A DNA stretch of 64,000 nt, taken from positions 248,001 to 312,000 of the forward strand of contig CANLTJ010000001.1 of assembly GCA_947493995.1 (NCBI GenBank), written 5' to 3'. Below, piece after piece: positions 44,214-54,056 of this stretch. This DNA is from an uncultured Arachnia sp. Its GTDB lineage: Bacteria > Actinomycetota > Actinomycetes > Propionibacteriales > Propionibacteriaceae. The first letter of the stretch is position 1. Every line of letters starts with the position of its first letter. The translations under genes were made by a program, and so were the position numbers. The notes beneath the pieces are model-generated. The model did no database searches. It saw nothing but the letters and a program-made list of their open reading frames with translations, and had not been told where the DNA came from.

Positions 44214-45238
44214 GGAAGTTCCTCATCCCCGAGCGCCTTCGGCTCGGTACTGGCTGGCACTGCGTGTTCTACGGCATCGTATCCAACGTCGTCGCCCGCG
44301 ACCACAGCAGCCCGCTTCGCCGCCAGTGCGTCCTCCCGGTCCAGTTTCCGGTCGATTCGTTTCGCCTCACGCTTCGAGTCCTGGATCCACTGAAGGAAGA
44401 TCGTGAACATGGCGAAGAACATCGTGATGTCCCCGGTGGCCCACATCAGACCCCCTGCCCAGGTTTGGTCCTCCAGCGGACTCAAACCCCAGGACCGTTC
44501 GAAGGCCAGGTACCAGTCCTCTGCGATCAGGCGAGTGGAACCCATGATTGTGACACCCAGGAACGCGTGGAAGGGCATGGTGAGGAGAAACAGGAGGATC
44601 CGTATGGGATACGGCATCCGGATCGGCACGGGATCCACGCCCAACAATGGGAAGAAGAAGAGGCATCCCACCACCACCATGTAGATGTGCAACGTGTCGT
44701 GGGCCAAGTCGTTGTTCAGGGTGAGGTTGTACCAGCCGGTCAGGTACAGGGCGAATGGGCTGGCGATCATCAGGAACGTCGTCAGCGGAGGGAACAACGC
44801 AATCTTGGCCGGCAACGAGTGCAGCACCGCGAGCAGCCACTTGCGCGGTCTCCTGGGCAGGGTGCGCAGCGCCAGCGTCATCGGTGCTCCGGCCACGAGG
44901 AAAACGGGAGCGATCATGTTCAGCAACATGTGCTGGATCATGTGGGACCAGAACAGCACGGTGTCGTAGGTGCCGAGGAAACTGAACAGCGCGATGGCGA
45001 GGGTGCCCGTCCCGAGGACGCAGAAGTAAATCGTCCTGAGCAGGGGCCAGTGGTCACCCCTCCTGCGCAGGACGTGCACCCCGTACAGATAAACGGCCAT
45101 TGTGAGAAGAATCATCACCAGCGGCACCGGTTCGAACGTCCAGGCGGTCAGGTAGCGCCAGCCCTCAAGCGGGATGATGTCGTCGCCGGGGTCCGCGTGA
45201 AACGGTAGGAACCACGCCACTGCAGGGCTGACAGACAT
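44210..45238 (-). CDS. ctaG: Cytochrome c oxidase assembly factor CtaG (caa3_CtaG family)
   Basis: 342-residue integral membrane protein with about seven hydrophobic segments. His- and Met-rich membrane stretches (FWSHMIQHMLLNMIAPVFLVAGAP) are typical of the caa3-type CtaG family that supports maturation of the oxidase, probably in copper delivery. It ends with a charged cytoplasmic tail. The ATG at 45238 lies 6 nt after CATAAT (45250-45245), suggesting a leaderless start. It is divergent from ctaE and first of a three-gene overlapping unit with the receiver protein and trpD. Confidence 0.88.
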   Translation of the reverse strand: MSVSPAVAWFLPFHADPGDDIIPLEGWRYLTAWTFEPVPLVMILLTMAVYLYGVHVLRRRGDHWPLLRTIYFCVLGTGTLAIALFSFLGTYDTVLFWSHMIQHMLLNMIAPVFLVAGAPMTLALRTLPRRPRKWLLAVLHSLPAKIALFPPLTTFLMIASPFALYLTGWYNLTLNNDLAHDTLHIYMVVVGCLFFFPLLGVDPVPIRMPYPIRILLFLLTMPFHAFLGVTIMGSTRLIAEDWYLAFERSWGLSPLEDQTWAGGLMWATGDITMFFAMFTIFLQWIQDSKREAKRIDRKLDREDALAAKRAAVVAGDDVGYDAVEHAVPASTEPKALGDEELP

Positions 45239-45340
45239 GGGCGCATTATGCCCCAGTGTGCTGTGGAAACACATCCGGGGTCACCCAACTAGGCGACACC
45301 TTGCATCTGAACCCGGAAATACAGGCATAATGGAGAGGTG
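45236..45340. promoter_or_regulatory. Divergent leaderless promoters of ctaG and ctaE
   Basis: Two identical -10 hexamers CATAAT face away from each other: minus strand 45250-45245, 6 nt before the ctaG ATG, and plus strand 45326-45331, 6 nt before the ctaE GTG. A possible -35 TTGCAT for ctaE lies at 45301-45306 with 19-bp spacing. The shared design suggests common control of oxidase assembly and subunit genes. Confidence 0.6.
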
Positions 45341-46042
45341 ACCAGCCAATCTGACTCCTTGATCGCGGGCAGTGCACTCCCCAGCGGCGCCATCCACGAG
45401 GTCTCCTCCGCTCGGCTGAACAAGCCCAAGGGCCGCCCGGACATGGTGGCCGTGGGCACCATCGTGTGGCTGGCCAGTGAGCTCATGTTCTTCGCAGCAG
45501 TGTTTGCTGCCTACTTCTGGGTGCGCAACGTCAACAACGAGCGGGCCGCGGCAACCGGCGAGGTGTCGCTGTGGGCCGAGAGCACGCAACACCTGGACAT
45601 CACCTTCGCCAGCATCAACACTGCGATCCTCGTCCTGTCGTCGGTCACCTGCCAACTCGGCGCGAACGCTGCCGAGCGTGGCCGCGTCAGTGGATCGTGG
45701 CTGAACCCGCTGAAGTGGGGCCTCCGGGAAGCCTTCATCATCACCTTCATCCTGGGTGCGGCGTTCGTGTCGGGTCAGATCTGGGAGTACTTCACGCTCT
45801 TCAGTGAAGGCTTCACCATCTCCAGCGACACCTACTGGTCTGCGTTCTTCCTCGCGACGGGATTCCATGGCATCCACGTCGCCGGGGGGCTCGTCGCATT
45901 CCTCCTTATTCTGGCCCGCACATACATGTCCCGCACCCACACGCACGAGCAGACCGTTGCGGCACACGCCGTCAGCTACTACTGGCACTTCGTTGACGTC
46001 ATCTGGATCGTCTTGTTCGGTGTCATCTACTTCCTCCGCTGA
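45338..46042 (+). CDS. ctaE: Cytochrome c oxidase subunit III
   Basis: 234-residue subunit of the aa3 oxidase with about five membrane helices. Family blocks are [26 protein letters not shown]-like [10 protein letters not shown] and the C-terminal [16 protein letters not shown]. The GTG at 45338 sits 6 nt after CATAAT. It starts the ctaE-qcrC-qcrA-qcrB operon, an arrangement conserved in actinobacteria that form a bc1-aa3 supercomplex. The qcrC gene follows after 24 bp. Confidence 0.95.
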   Translation: MTSQSDSLIAGSALPSGAIHEVSSARLNKPKGRPDMVAVGTIVWLASELMFFAAVFAAYFWVRNVNNERAAATGEVSLWAESTQHLDITFASINTAILVLSSVTCQLGANAAERGRVSGSWLNPLKWGLREAFIITFILGAAFVSGQIWEYFTLFSEGFTISSDTYWSAFFLATGFHGIHVAGGLVAFLLILARTYMSRTHTHEQTVAAHAVSYYWHFVDVIWIVLFGVIYFLR

Positions 46043-46066
46043 GCACCCCTGTAGGAGCCCAAGAAC

Positions 46067-46867
46067 ATGAACTTTCTCTCGAAGCGACGCCGACACAAGG
46101 CGGCTCGCCCGCTCCTGCTGGTTCTGGCCCTGATGATGGTTGGTCTGGCGTACTCGTTCATCTCGCCCCAGCAGACGTCGGCCGAGACCGAGATGAGCCA
46201 ACAGATCGAAGAAGGTCGCCAGCTCTACCAGGTGTCCTGTTCCTCCTGCCACGGTCTGAACGGCGAGGGAAACACGCTCGGCCCCAGCCTCATAGGTGTG
46301 GGAAGCGCCTCGGTGGACTTCATGGTGTCCACCGGCCGCATGCCGGCGGCACGACCCGAGGCTCAGATCCCTGCACGCACCCCTCTCTACACGCAAGAGG
46401 AAGTGGATGCGCTCGCTGCCTACATCTCCACATGGGGACCGGGAATTGAGGCCCCGTCCGAGGCCCAGTACTCCCCCGAGGGGCTGTCCGAGGAGGACAT
46501 CGCCCGCGGTGGCGCCCTGTTCCGCGCCAATTGTTCGGCGTGCCACGGCATCGTCGGCGACGGCGGGGCACTACCCGAGGGCAAGTACGCCCCCTCCATC
46601 ATCGGCACGGAGAACATCCACATCTGGGAGGCCATGCGTACCGGTCCCCAGCAGATGCCGGTGTTCTCCAAGGATGTGATCTCCGACGACGACGCCCGCG
46701 CCATCATCGGCTACCTCAACGAGGCGCACGAGCAGCCCACCTTCGGTGGCCTCGGCATGGGCGAGAACGGGCCCGTGTCCGAAGGCTTCTGGGTCTTCAT
46801 CATCGGTATCGGCGGCATCGCCCTGGTTGCCACGTGGATCGCCAAGAAGGGGGCACGAGCCCGATGA
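46067..46867 (+). CDS. qcrC: Cytochrome bc1 complex di-heme cytochrome c subunit
   Basis: 266-residue membrane-bound cytochrome cc. An N-terminal signal anchor (about 14-31) is followed by two heme-c sites, C58-S-S-C61-H62 and C156-S-A-C159-H160, and a C-terminal membrane helix (FWVFIIGIGGIALVATWIA). In actinobacteria this subunit replaces soluble cytochrome c, passing electrons from the Rieske protein directly to CtaC. The ATG at 46067 has TAGGAG upstream. The stop overlaps qcrA by 4 nt. Confidence 0.96.
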   Translation: MNFLSKRRRHKAARPLLLVLALMMVGLAYSFISPQQTSAETEMSQQIEEGRQLYQVSCSSCHGLNGEGNTLGPSLIGVGSASVDFMVSTGRMPAARPEAQIPARTPLYTQEEVDALAAYISTWGPGIEAPSEAQYSPEGLSEEDIARGGALFRANCSACHGIVGDGGALPEGKYAPSIIGTENIHIWEAMRTGPQQMPVFSKDVISDDDARAIIGYLNEAHEQPTFGGLGMGENGPVSEGFWVFIIGIGGIALVATWIAKKGARAR

Positions 46868-47931
46868 GCCATGACAATTATCCTGCCGTGCAGGACCCCG
46901 GCCACGGCCAACCCGTTCCCAACCCGGGCCTCGAGGAACACGTCGAGCGCTACACGGACGCGAACCCCGCGGCCGCCAACCGGGCATATGCCGCTATCGT
47001 CGGCATGCTGGCCGCCGTCCCGGTGCTCGCGATTGCATTCGTCGTCATCTACTTCGCCGTCCCGCGCGACATGTTCATCGATTTCGGTCCGATCTACGCC
47101 AACGCACAAAACGTCGGCTTCGGTCTGACGGGCGGAACAGCCGTTCTTCTCATCGGTCTGGCATGCGTGCAATGGGCACGCGTGATCATGACGGACGCCG
47201 AAAGCATCGAGTACCGGCACAGCGCGGCGTCGCCGCCGGAGGCGCGTGCTGAGGTTGCTCAGCAGTTCTCCGACGGCGTGGAGCAGTCCCGCTTCGGGCG
47301 ACGCAAGCTGATCGGCGGCGCTCTGGCCGGTGCCCTGGGGTTCTCCCTGGTGCCGGTCGTGGTGCTGTTCGCGGATCTCGGCCCGTGGCCCACACGGTCC
47401 CGCATTGAGGAGACACTGGAGGAGACCATCTGGGCCGACGGTGTTCCGATCGTCAACGACGTCACCTTCGAGAGAATCCGGCCCGAGGACGTCGAGATTG
47501 GGCAGCTCATCAACGCCCAACCGGAGACCTTGCTGAACTACGAGGGCTCTCAGCAGGCCATTGAGAAGGCCAAGAGTTCACTCATCGTGGTCCGGATGGA
47601 TCCGGCCTCCATCAGGATCCCGGAAGCCCGGCGCGACTGGCAGGTTGCCGGCATCCTCGCCTACTCGAAAATCTGTACGCACGTGGGATGCCCCATCAGC
47701 CTGTGGGAACGACAGACGCACAACCTGCTGTGCCCCTGCCACCAGTCCATGTTCGATCTGTCCGATGCTGGCGTCGTCGTGTTCGGACCGGCCGCACGCT
47801 CGCTGCCACAGTTGCCCATCCGGGTAAGCTCTGAAGGGTACCTGGTAGCACGGAGCGACTTCACGGTGCCGGTGGGTCCCAGTTACTTCGAGCGCAATGC
47901 GCCCGAGTCCTACATGGATGGAGACGCATGA
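46864..47931 (+). CDS. qcrA: Cytochrome bc1 complex Rieske iron-sulfur subunit
   Basis: 355 residues with three predicted N-terminal membrane helices (actinobacterial type) and a C-terminal Rieske domain. The [2Fe-2S] ligands are C271-T-H273-V-G-C276 and C290-P-C292-H293. The ATG at 46864 overlaps the qcrC stop (ATGA), and its own stop overlaps qcrB in the same way. A longer reading of the frame upstream lies inside qcrC and is a shadow. Confidence 0.96.
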   Translation: MSHDNYPAVQDPGHGQPVPNPGLEEHVERYTDANPAAANRAYAAIVGMLAAVPVLAIAFVVIYFAVPRDMFIDFGPIYANAQNVGFGLTGGTAVLLIGLACVQWARVIMTDAESIEYRHSAASPPEARAEVAQQFSDGVEQSRFGRRKLIGGALAGALGFSLVPVVVLFADLGPWPTRSRIEETLEETIWADGVPIVNDVTFERIRPEDVEIGQLINAQPETLLNYEGSQQAIEKAKSSLIVVRMDPASIRIPEARRDWQVAGILAYSKICTHVGCPISLWERQTHNLLCPCHQSMFDLSDAGVVVFGPAARSLPQLPIRVSSEGYLVARSDFTVPVGPSYFERNAPESYMDGDA

Positions 47932-49643
47932 TGGCCAAGCCCACGATAATCACCGACACATCCCCGGTCCTTGAGCCGGAGAAAGCGCCCGCCACGGATC
48001 GACCCTCTCCCGGTTCCGGGGCGGCTGGTTGGGCAGACGAACGCCTTGGCCTGGCGAAGCTGGGCCGTGCAAACCTGCGCAAGGTGTTCCCCGACCACTG
48101 GTCCTTCCTGCTCGGCGAAATCGCCCTGTACTCCTTCATCATTCTCCTGCTCACCGGCGTCTTCCTGACCATCTGGTACAAGCCCTCCATGGCCGAAGTC
48201 GAGTACGCAGGTTCCTACCAACTGATGAAGGGCATTCCGATGTCGGAGGCTCTGTCCTCCACGCTGAACATCTCCTTCGACATCCGCGGCGGACTGCTCG
48301 TCCGCCAGATTCACCACTGGGCTGCGCTGCTGTTCGTCGCGGCAGCCTTCGTCCACATGCTGCGCGTCTTCTTCACGGGTGCCTTCCGCAAACCGCGCGA
48401 GGTCAACTGGCTGATCGGCGTCGGGCTGCTGTCGATGTCCCTGATCGCCGGTTTCGCCGGGTACTCACTCCCCGACGATCTGCTCTCCGGCACCGGGCTG
48501 CGTTTCGTCGACGGGCTCATCCGCTCCATTCCGATCATCGGAACCTGGGCGGAGTTCTTCGTCTTCGGCGGTGAGTTCCCCGGCGATCTGATCATCCCCC
48601 GCCTCTACATGGTGCACATCCTGCTCGTGCCGGGTCTGCTTCTGGGACTGATCTCGGCGCACCTGGCGCTCGTGGTCTACCACAAGCACACCCAGTTCCC
48701 CGGCCCCGGACGCACCGAGAACAACGTGGTGGGCTACCCCCTGTTCCCCGTCTACATGGCCAAGGCCGGCGGCTTCTTCTTCGTCGTCTTCGGCTTCCTC
48801 GTGCTGATGGGCGGACTGTTCCAGATCAACCCTGTCTGGCTGTACGGACCCTACGATCCCTCCAAGATCACCGCCGGCTCCCAGCCCGACTGGTACATGG
48901 GCTGGGTGGAGGGCGGCATCCGCATCATGCCGGCCTGGGAGAACTACCTCTGGGGCACCACGTGGTCGTGGAGCGTGTTCCTGCCGGGTGTGGGAATGAT
49001 GGCTCTCCTCTTCGGCCTGCTGGCTGCCTGGCCGTTCGTGGAGGCCTGGCTGACCGGCGACAAGCGCGAACACCACATCCTGGACCGTCCCCGCAACGCT
49101 CCCACCCGCACGGCCCTGGGTGTGGCCGGCATTACCTGCTTCTCGCTGTTCATGATCGGCGGTGGCAACGACATCATCGCCACCCGTTTCCAGTTGAACC
49201 TCAACGCAATCACACTCTTCCTCCGGGTGGCGGTCTTCGTCGGTCCCGTCATCGCATTCCTCATCACCCGACGCGTGTGCATCGGTCTGCAGCGCAGGGA
49301 CAGGGAACGGGCGCTCGAGGGCTCCGAATCGGGACTCATCAGCCGGGCCCCGGACGGTGGCTACTCCGAACCGCATCTGCCCATCAGCCGGGAGGAGCAG
49401 TTCTTCCTGACCCAGCACGTCCAACATTCACCGCTGGAGGTCAGCCCCACCACGGACGCGAGCGGTGTGAGGATCAAGCAGGAGGTGTCGCCGCTCAGGG
49501 CCCGCCTTTCCCGCTGGTACCTTCGCCACGACGCGCCCAAGCCGACGGCCGAGGAACTTGACGCTGCCGCTCATCACGGCGGCGGAAGCACTGCCGTCGA
49601 TGCCGCCGAAGTTCGCAGCCTCGAGGAGTCCTCGAATCGCTGA
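47928..49643 (+). CDS. qcrB: Cytochrome bc1 complex cytochrome b subunit
   Basis: 571 residues with about eight to nine membrane helices and the heme b histidines in the helix containing RQIHHWAALLFVAAAFVHMLRVFFTG. The Qo-site PDWY-type motif is visible in SQPDWYMGWVEG. A long charged C-terminal extension of about 130 residues is typical of actinobacterial QcrB. This subunit is the target of anti-mycobacterial Qo inhibitors. The ATG at 47928 overlaps qcrA; a second ATG directly follows. Confidence 0.96.
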   Translation: MMAKPTIITDTSPVLEPEKAPATDRPSPGSGAAGWADERLGLAKLGRANLRKVFPDHWSFLLGEIALYSFIILLLTGVFLTIWYKPSMAEVEYAGSYQLMKGIPMSEALSSTLNISFDIRGGLLVRQIHHWAALLFVAAAFVHMLRVFFTGAFRKPREVNWLIGVGLLSMSLIAGFAGYSLPDDLLSGTGLRFVDGLIRSIPIIGTWAEFFVFGGEFPGDLIIPRLYMVHILLVPGLLLGLISAHLALVVYHKHTQFPGPGRTENNVVGYPLFPVYMAKAGGFFFVVFGFLVLMGGLFQINPVWLYGPYDPSKITAGSQPDWYMGWVEGGIRIMPAWENYLWGTTWSWSVFLPGVGMMALLFGLLAAWPFVEAWLTGDKREHHILDRPRNAPTRTALGVAGITCFSLFMIGGGNDIIATRFQLNLNAITLFLRVAVFVGPVIAFLITRRVCIGLQRRDRERALEGSESGLISRAPDGGYSEPHLPISREEQFFLTQHVQHSPLEVSPTTDASGVRIKQEVSPLRARLSRWYLRHDAPKPTAEELDAAAHHGGGSTAVDAAEVRSLEESSNR

Positions 49644-49673
49644 CCGATCAACCTTGATGTCACAATTGCGAAT

Positions 49674-51131
49674 GTGCGATTCCTCAGTGGCCAGCCTCCC
49701 CATGACCTGACGTACTCGGATGTCTTCATGGTCCCGAACCGATCGGACGTCACGTCCCGCCTGCAGGTGGATCTGACGTCGACGGACGGCCTGCAGACTC
49801 CGCTGCCGTTGGTCGCGGCCAACATGACGGCCGTCTCGGGCCGACGCATGGCAGAAACGATGGCCAGGCGCGGTGGTCTGGCGGTCTTTCCCCAGGACAT
49901 CCCCTCCGACGTCGTGGCCCGAGCCATCGCCCAGGTGAAAGCCGCGCACCCTGTCTTCGACACGGCCGTCACCGTCTCCGCCGAGACCACGGTGGGAGAG
50001 ACACTCGGCCTGATCTCCAAACGTGCCCACGGCGTCGCCGTCGTCGTGCGAGACGCTCAGGTGCTCGGTCTGGTCACCCCCACCGCGTGCGAGGGCATGG
50101 ACCGTTTCGCGCAGGCCGGCGACGCCATGACCACCGATGTGGCACGGGTGGCTCCCGATGCCGTACCGGAGGAGGTCTTCGACGTGCTGTCCGCCAGTCA
50201 CCAGCAGATTGCGGTCGCGGTGGATGCGGATGACCGTCTCATCGGCGTCATGAGCGCCAAGGGCGCACTCCGATCGGGAATCTACTCCCCCGCCCTGGAC
50301 CACGAGGGGCGGCTGCGCTCCGGCGTGGCGGTGGGCATCAACGGAGACGTCTCTGCCAAGGTGCGGGCCGCCCTCGCGGCCGGTGCTGACGTCCTCGTCA
50401 TGGACACGGCCCATGGCCACCAGGAGAAGATGATCTCGGCGCTGCAACTCGCAGCGGAGGTGCGCGACGATTTCGCACAACAGACCGGGCGACGCATCCA
50501 GATCGTGGCGGGCAACGTCGTCACCTCTGACGGTGTGGCGGACCTGGTAGCGGCCGGCGCGGACATTCTGAAGGTGGGCGTGGGTCCCGGCGCCATGTGC
50601 ACCACGCGCATGCAGACCGGCGTCGGGCGCCCCCAGTTCTCGGCCGTGCTGGAATGTGCGGCGGCTGCCAAGGAGTTGGGCACCGCAGTCTGGGCCGACG
50701 GTGGGGTCAAGCATCCCCGCGACGTCGCACTCGCTCTCGCTGCGGGCGCCGGTTCCGTGATGATCGGCTCGTGGTTCGCCGGCACGCATGAATCCACCGG
50801 CGATCTGTTGAGCGACTACCAGGGCCGCATCTACAAGGAATCGTTCGGCATGGCCTCCGCACGAGCCGTCAAGCAGCGCACACGTGAACAGTCCGCCTTC
50901 GAGCGAGCCCGTGCCGGCATGTTCGAGGAGGGCATCTCCTCCTCCCGGATGTATCTGGATCCGCAGCGCCCCGGCGTGGAGGACCTGCTGGACTGGATCA
51001 CCTCTGGTGTACGCTCCGCTGCCACGTATGCGGGAGCCCGCACGCTGCAGGAATTCGCGGACCGGGCGGTCGTCGGCGTCCAGTCCGGATCGGGCTACGA
51101 AGAGGGACGGCCCGTGGAGCAGAGCTGGTAG
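49674..51131 (+). CDS. guaB1: GuaB1-family IMP dehydrogenase/GMP reductase-related protein
   Basis: 485-residue TIM-barrel enzyme with an inserted pair of CBS domains (about 95-200). The active-site loop is VGPGAMCTTRMQTGVG and the phosphate-binding stretch is DGGVKHPRDV. Actinobacterial GuaB1 proteins are annotated as IMPDH but are reported to act as GMP reductases in mycobacteria, and I favour that role by family resemblance. The GTG at 49674 lies 7 nt after CACAAT (49661-49666), so the mRNA may be leaderless. It is followed immediately by the histidine kinase gene. Confidence 0.88.
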   Translation: MRFLSGQPPHDLTYSDVFMVPNRSDVTSRLQVDLTSTDGLQTPLPLVAANMTAVSGRRMAETMARRGGLAVFPQDIPSDVVARAIAQVKAAHPVFDTAVTVSAETTVGETLGLISKRAHGVAVVVRDAQVLGLVTPTACEGMDRFAQAGDAMTTDVARVAPDAVPEEVFDVLSASHQQIAVAVDADDRLIGVMSAKGALRSGIYSPALDHEGRLRSGVAVGINGDVSAKVRAALAAGADVLVMDTAHGHQEKMISALQLAAEVRDDFAQQTGRRIQIVAGNVVTSDGVADLVAAGADILKVGVGPGAMCTTRMQTGVGRPQFSAVLECAAAAKELGTAVWADGGVKHPRDVALALAAGAGSVMIGSWFAGTHESTGDLLSDYQGRIYKESFGMASARAVKQRTREQSAFERARAGMFEEGISSSRMYLDPQRPGVEDLLDWITSGVRSAATYAGARTLQEFADRAVVGVQSGSGYEEGRPVEQSW

Positions 51132-52396
51132 ATGCGCGACTTCTTCGGGATCGATGACGACTTCGTACGCGAGGTACCTCCGGGTGCCCTGCGCACCGAC
51201 ATCGCCATCGCGCTCGTTCTGGTGGTGCTGTCGATCAGTGGCCTGCTGGGGTACTACTCGATCCCGGACTACCGCGCCGAGGCGCACCTGGCCTGGAGCA
51301 TCCCGATGATTCTGCTGGCTGGCGGCATGATCGCCGTTCGGCGACTGTTCCCCGTGTGGGTGCTGCTGCTGTGCACCGGCGTCCACTTCGTGGCCGTGGG
51401 TTCCCTGCTGCCTCTCGCCGCCATACAGCCCGCGATGCAGGTGCTGTACTTCCTCGGCCTCTACTCGGCAATGGCCTGGGCCCGTAATCGCGAGGCCCTG
51501 ATGCTGGCCACTATCGTGGTTCTACTGACCATGACGGCATGGGTGGCTCTCGCCTTCTCCGTCTTCGGTGCCCTCCAGATCGCCGAACTGGGCTCCTCCC
51601 CGATACTGCTGGTGATCAGCCAAGTACTGGTCAACATTGCCTATTTTGGTGCCGCGACCTGGCTGGGGCGCAACGCATGGTTGAAGGCACATGGGGAGGC
51701 TCAACTCGTACGCTCCCGAGAACTCGTTGAGGAACAGTCACGCCAGCTCGCGGAGCAGGCCGTTGCGGGCGAGCGGATCCGAATCGCGCGCGAACTCCAC
51801 GACTCTCTCGCTCATCACGTCTCCTTGATCGGTGTCCAAACGGCGGCCGCCCGTCGCATCATGGGCAAGAAGCCCGATGAGGCAAGGGACTCGCTACTGG
51901 CTGCGGAACGTTCAGCCCGCCAGAGCGTCCAGGAACTACGCACGATGCTGGGTTCGCTGCGCTCAGACGAAGGTGACCCCGCCGCATCTGGTCTGGAATC
52001 GCTGCCTGCCCTCGTGGGGACAACTCCACGCTGGGCCTGTCCGTGGATGTCTCCATGGTGGGGGAAGCCTCCTGTCTGGACGCTCTCAGTCGCGTGCAGT
52101 CAACCACGTTGTTCCGCATCACGCAGGAGGCACTGACCAACATCCGCAATCATTCGACCGCAACCGAAGCGCGAGTCACTGTTCGCGTCGGCGAGCGACT
52201 GGCCGAGGCAGAGATCGTTGATGATGGTCGACCGCTCAGCGGTACAAGGGGTTCAGGGCTTGGGCAGATCGGGATTCGTGAACGCGTCGCCGCCCTCGGT
52301 GGAACCACGGAGATCGGTGCCCGCCCGGACAAGGGCTACCGCGTGCTCGCTCGCCTCCCGCTCCACGGTGGCTCAACGAGAGCAGCCCAAGCATGA
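51132..52396 (+). pseudogene. Sensor histidine kinase (LiaS/NarX-like, HisKA_3) split by a frameshift
   Basis: The first frame starts at ATG 51132, right after the guaB1 stop. It encodes about five membrane helices and the HisKA_3 H-box (ARELHDSLAHHVSLI). After LESLPALVG it goes out of frame and would run to a nonsense end at 52136. The remaining kinase (DNSTLGLSVDV, ITQEALTNIRNHS N-box, GSGLGQIGIRERV G-box) continues in another frame to 52396. Restoring one G in the run at 52016-52019 joins both halves into about 421 residues. It may be a true inactivating mutation, a phase-variable tract or a sequencing error. Confidence 0.85.
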
Positions 52397-53058
52397 TCAA
52401 AGTGCTGTTGGTGGATGACCAACGCTTGGTGCGGCAGGCCTTCGCTCTCATGCTCAGCGTGGAGGATGACATCCAGCTCGTCGGGCAGTGCGGCAACGGT
52501 GAGGAAGCCGTCGCATCAGCCGGCCGATGTGACATTGTTCTCATGGACATCGAGATGCCAGTGCTGAACGGGATCGAGGCAACGCGTCGTATCCGCGCCA
52601 CACACCCGCAAGTCGAGGTGATCGTCCTGACCACCTTCGATCGCGATGACTATCTCTTCGCGGCCCTTGAGGCCGGAGCGGCTGGTTTCCTCCTGAAGAA
52701 TGCCGAACCGGAGAAACTTATGGAGTCCATCCGCACCGTGGCGGCGGGTGACGCTCTCCTGGCTCCGGAGGTCACACGCAGAGTGATCGCGGGCGCCATT
52801 GAAGGCCGGCGTGAGGCACCCACAAGTAGCCCGGGTTTGCAACGGCTGACCGCTCGCGAACGAGACGTACTGACACTGATGGCCGCGGGCCTGTCCAATG
52901 CTGAGATCGCCGGACGTCTCGTCGTGAGCGAGGCCACCATCAAGACCCACGTCTCCTCGTGTCTGGCCAAGCTCGATGTTCGTGACCGAGTTCAGGCGGT
53001 CATTCACGCCTTCGAACACGGACTGGTGTCCCCCGGCAATTCGAACCAAGCCATCTGA
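52393..53058 (+). CDS. NarL/FixJ-family response regulator
   Basis: 221 residues: a receiver domain with acidic pair D8-D9, phospho-acceptor D52 (VLMDIEMP) and K of LLKNAEPEK, then a LuxR-type helix-turn-helix (LTARERDVLTLMAAGLSNAEIAGRL). It partners the preceding histidine kinase, whose stop it overlaps (ATGA), and probably controls the adjacent ABC transporter, by analogy with other kinase-regulator-exporter loci. With the kinase frameshifted, its input is uncertain. Confidence 0.92.
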   Translation: MIKVLLVDDQRLVRQAFALMLSVEDDIQLVGQCGNGEEAVASAGRCDIVLMDIEMPVLNGIEATRRIRATHPQVEVIVLTTFDRDDYLFAALEAGAAGFLLKNAEPEKLMESIRTVAAGDALLAPEVTRRVIAGAIEGRREAPTSSPGLQRLTARERDVLTLMAAGLSNAEIAGRLVVSEATIKTHVSSCLAKLDVRDRVQAVIHAFEHGLVSPGNSNQAI

Positions 53059-53174
53059 GCCTTCTCCTACTTTCGGTGGAGGCGGCAATGCCCGAAGTTC
53101 AGCATTGGGGCCGATGTGCCGGGCGGGCCCGGCTGGCATCGTAGGCCATACGATCAACCAAAGGAAGCCCCACA

Positions 53175-54056
53175 ATGCTCGAGATGCGCAACCTCACACG
53201 TCGCTTCGGCGACCTGACCGCCGTCGACGACGTGTCCTTCGACGTGCACCCCGGCAAGTTCACCGGATTCGTCGGCGGCAACGGCGCGGGCAAAACCACG
53301 ACGATGCGGATGATCATGGGCCTCCTGGAGCCCAATGCTGGCAAAGTTCTCTGGAACGGCTCCCCCATCACGGCTCGAGAACGAGCCCAGTTCGGCTACA
53401 TGCCGGAAGAGCGAGGCCTGTACCCCAAGCAGCCCGTCCGCAGCCAACTGGTATACCTCGGCGAACTGCACGGCATGACCGGCAAACAGGCGCGTGATGC
53501 CGCCGACGCCCTCATGTCCCGCTTCGGTCTCGGGGACCGCCTGAAGGACAAGCTGGAGACTCTCTCGCTCGGCAACCAGCAGCGCGTCCAGATCGCTGCC
53601 GCTGTCATCGCCGAGCCGATCGGCCTCGTGCTCGACGAACCATTCAACGGCCTCGATCCCGACGCCGTCGACGAGATGTTCGCCGTCCTGAGCGAGTTCA
53701 CCAAGCGCCAGGTGCCCGTGCTCTTCTCCTCCCATCAGTTGGATCTGGTGGAGCGGTTGTGCGACGACATCGTCATTTTGGCCAAGGGGAAGGTAGTGGC
53801 CGATGGGCCGGTGGACGAGTTGCGTCGAGCCGGTGAGACCCATCACCGCATCCGCACCGAATCGGATCTGGGCTGGCTGCGGGACCACCCCGGGGTCCAG
53901 GTCCTCGACCTCGATGGCGCCGAGGCATCCGTGGCTTTCGCCAACGAGGCCGCCGAACAGTCTGTACTCACCGAGGCCATGCGCCGGGGCCCAGTCCGAG
54001 CCTTCGGCCCCACCATCCGTCCACTGAGCGATATCTACAGGGAGATCACACGATGA
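53175..54056 (+). CDS. ABC transporter ATP-binding protein (DrrA/NatA-like)
   Basis: 293 residues with Walker A G34-G-N-G-A-G-K-T-T42, signature LSLGNQQRVQIAAAV, Walker B LVLDEPFNGLDPD and switch His in SSHQLDLV. A C-terminal accessory domain of the DrrA type follows. AAGGAAG precedes the ATG. The 116-bp gap before it contains an inverted pair GCCGGGC/GCCCGGC near 53115-53131 that may be part of its promoter or operator. It overlaps the permease gene by 4 nt. Confidence 0.92.
   Translation: MLEMRNLTRRFGDLTAVDDVSFDVHPGKFTGFVGGNGAGKTTTMRMIMGLLEPNAGKVLWNGSPITARERAQFGYMPEERGLYPKQPVRSQLVYLGELHGMTGKQARDAADALMSRFGLGDRLKDKLETLSLGNQQRVQIAAAVIAEPIGLVLDEPFNGLDPDAVDEMFAVLSEFTKRQVPVLFSSHQLDLVERLCDDIVILAKGKVVADGPVDELRRAGETHHRIRTESDLGWLRDHPGVQVLDLDGAEASVAFANEAAEQSVLTEAMRRGPVRAFGPTIRPLSDIYREITR

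Noticed and set aside
46531..46863. Upstream extension of the Rieske protein
   Set aside because: It is a shadow frame within qcrC, and the ATG at 46864 overlaps the qcrC stop as expected in this operon.
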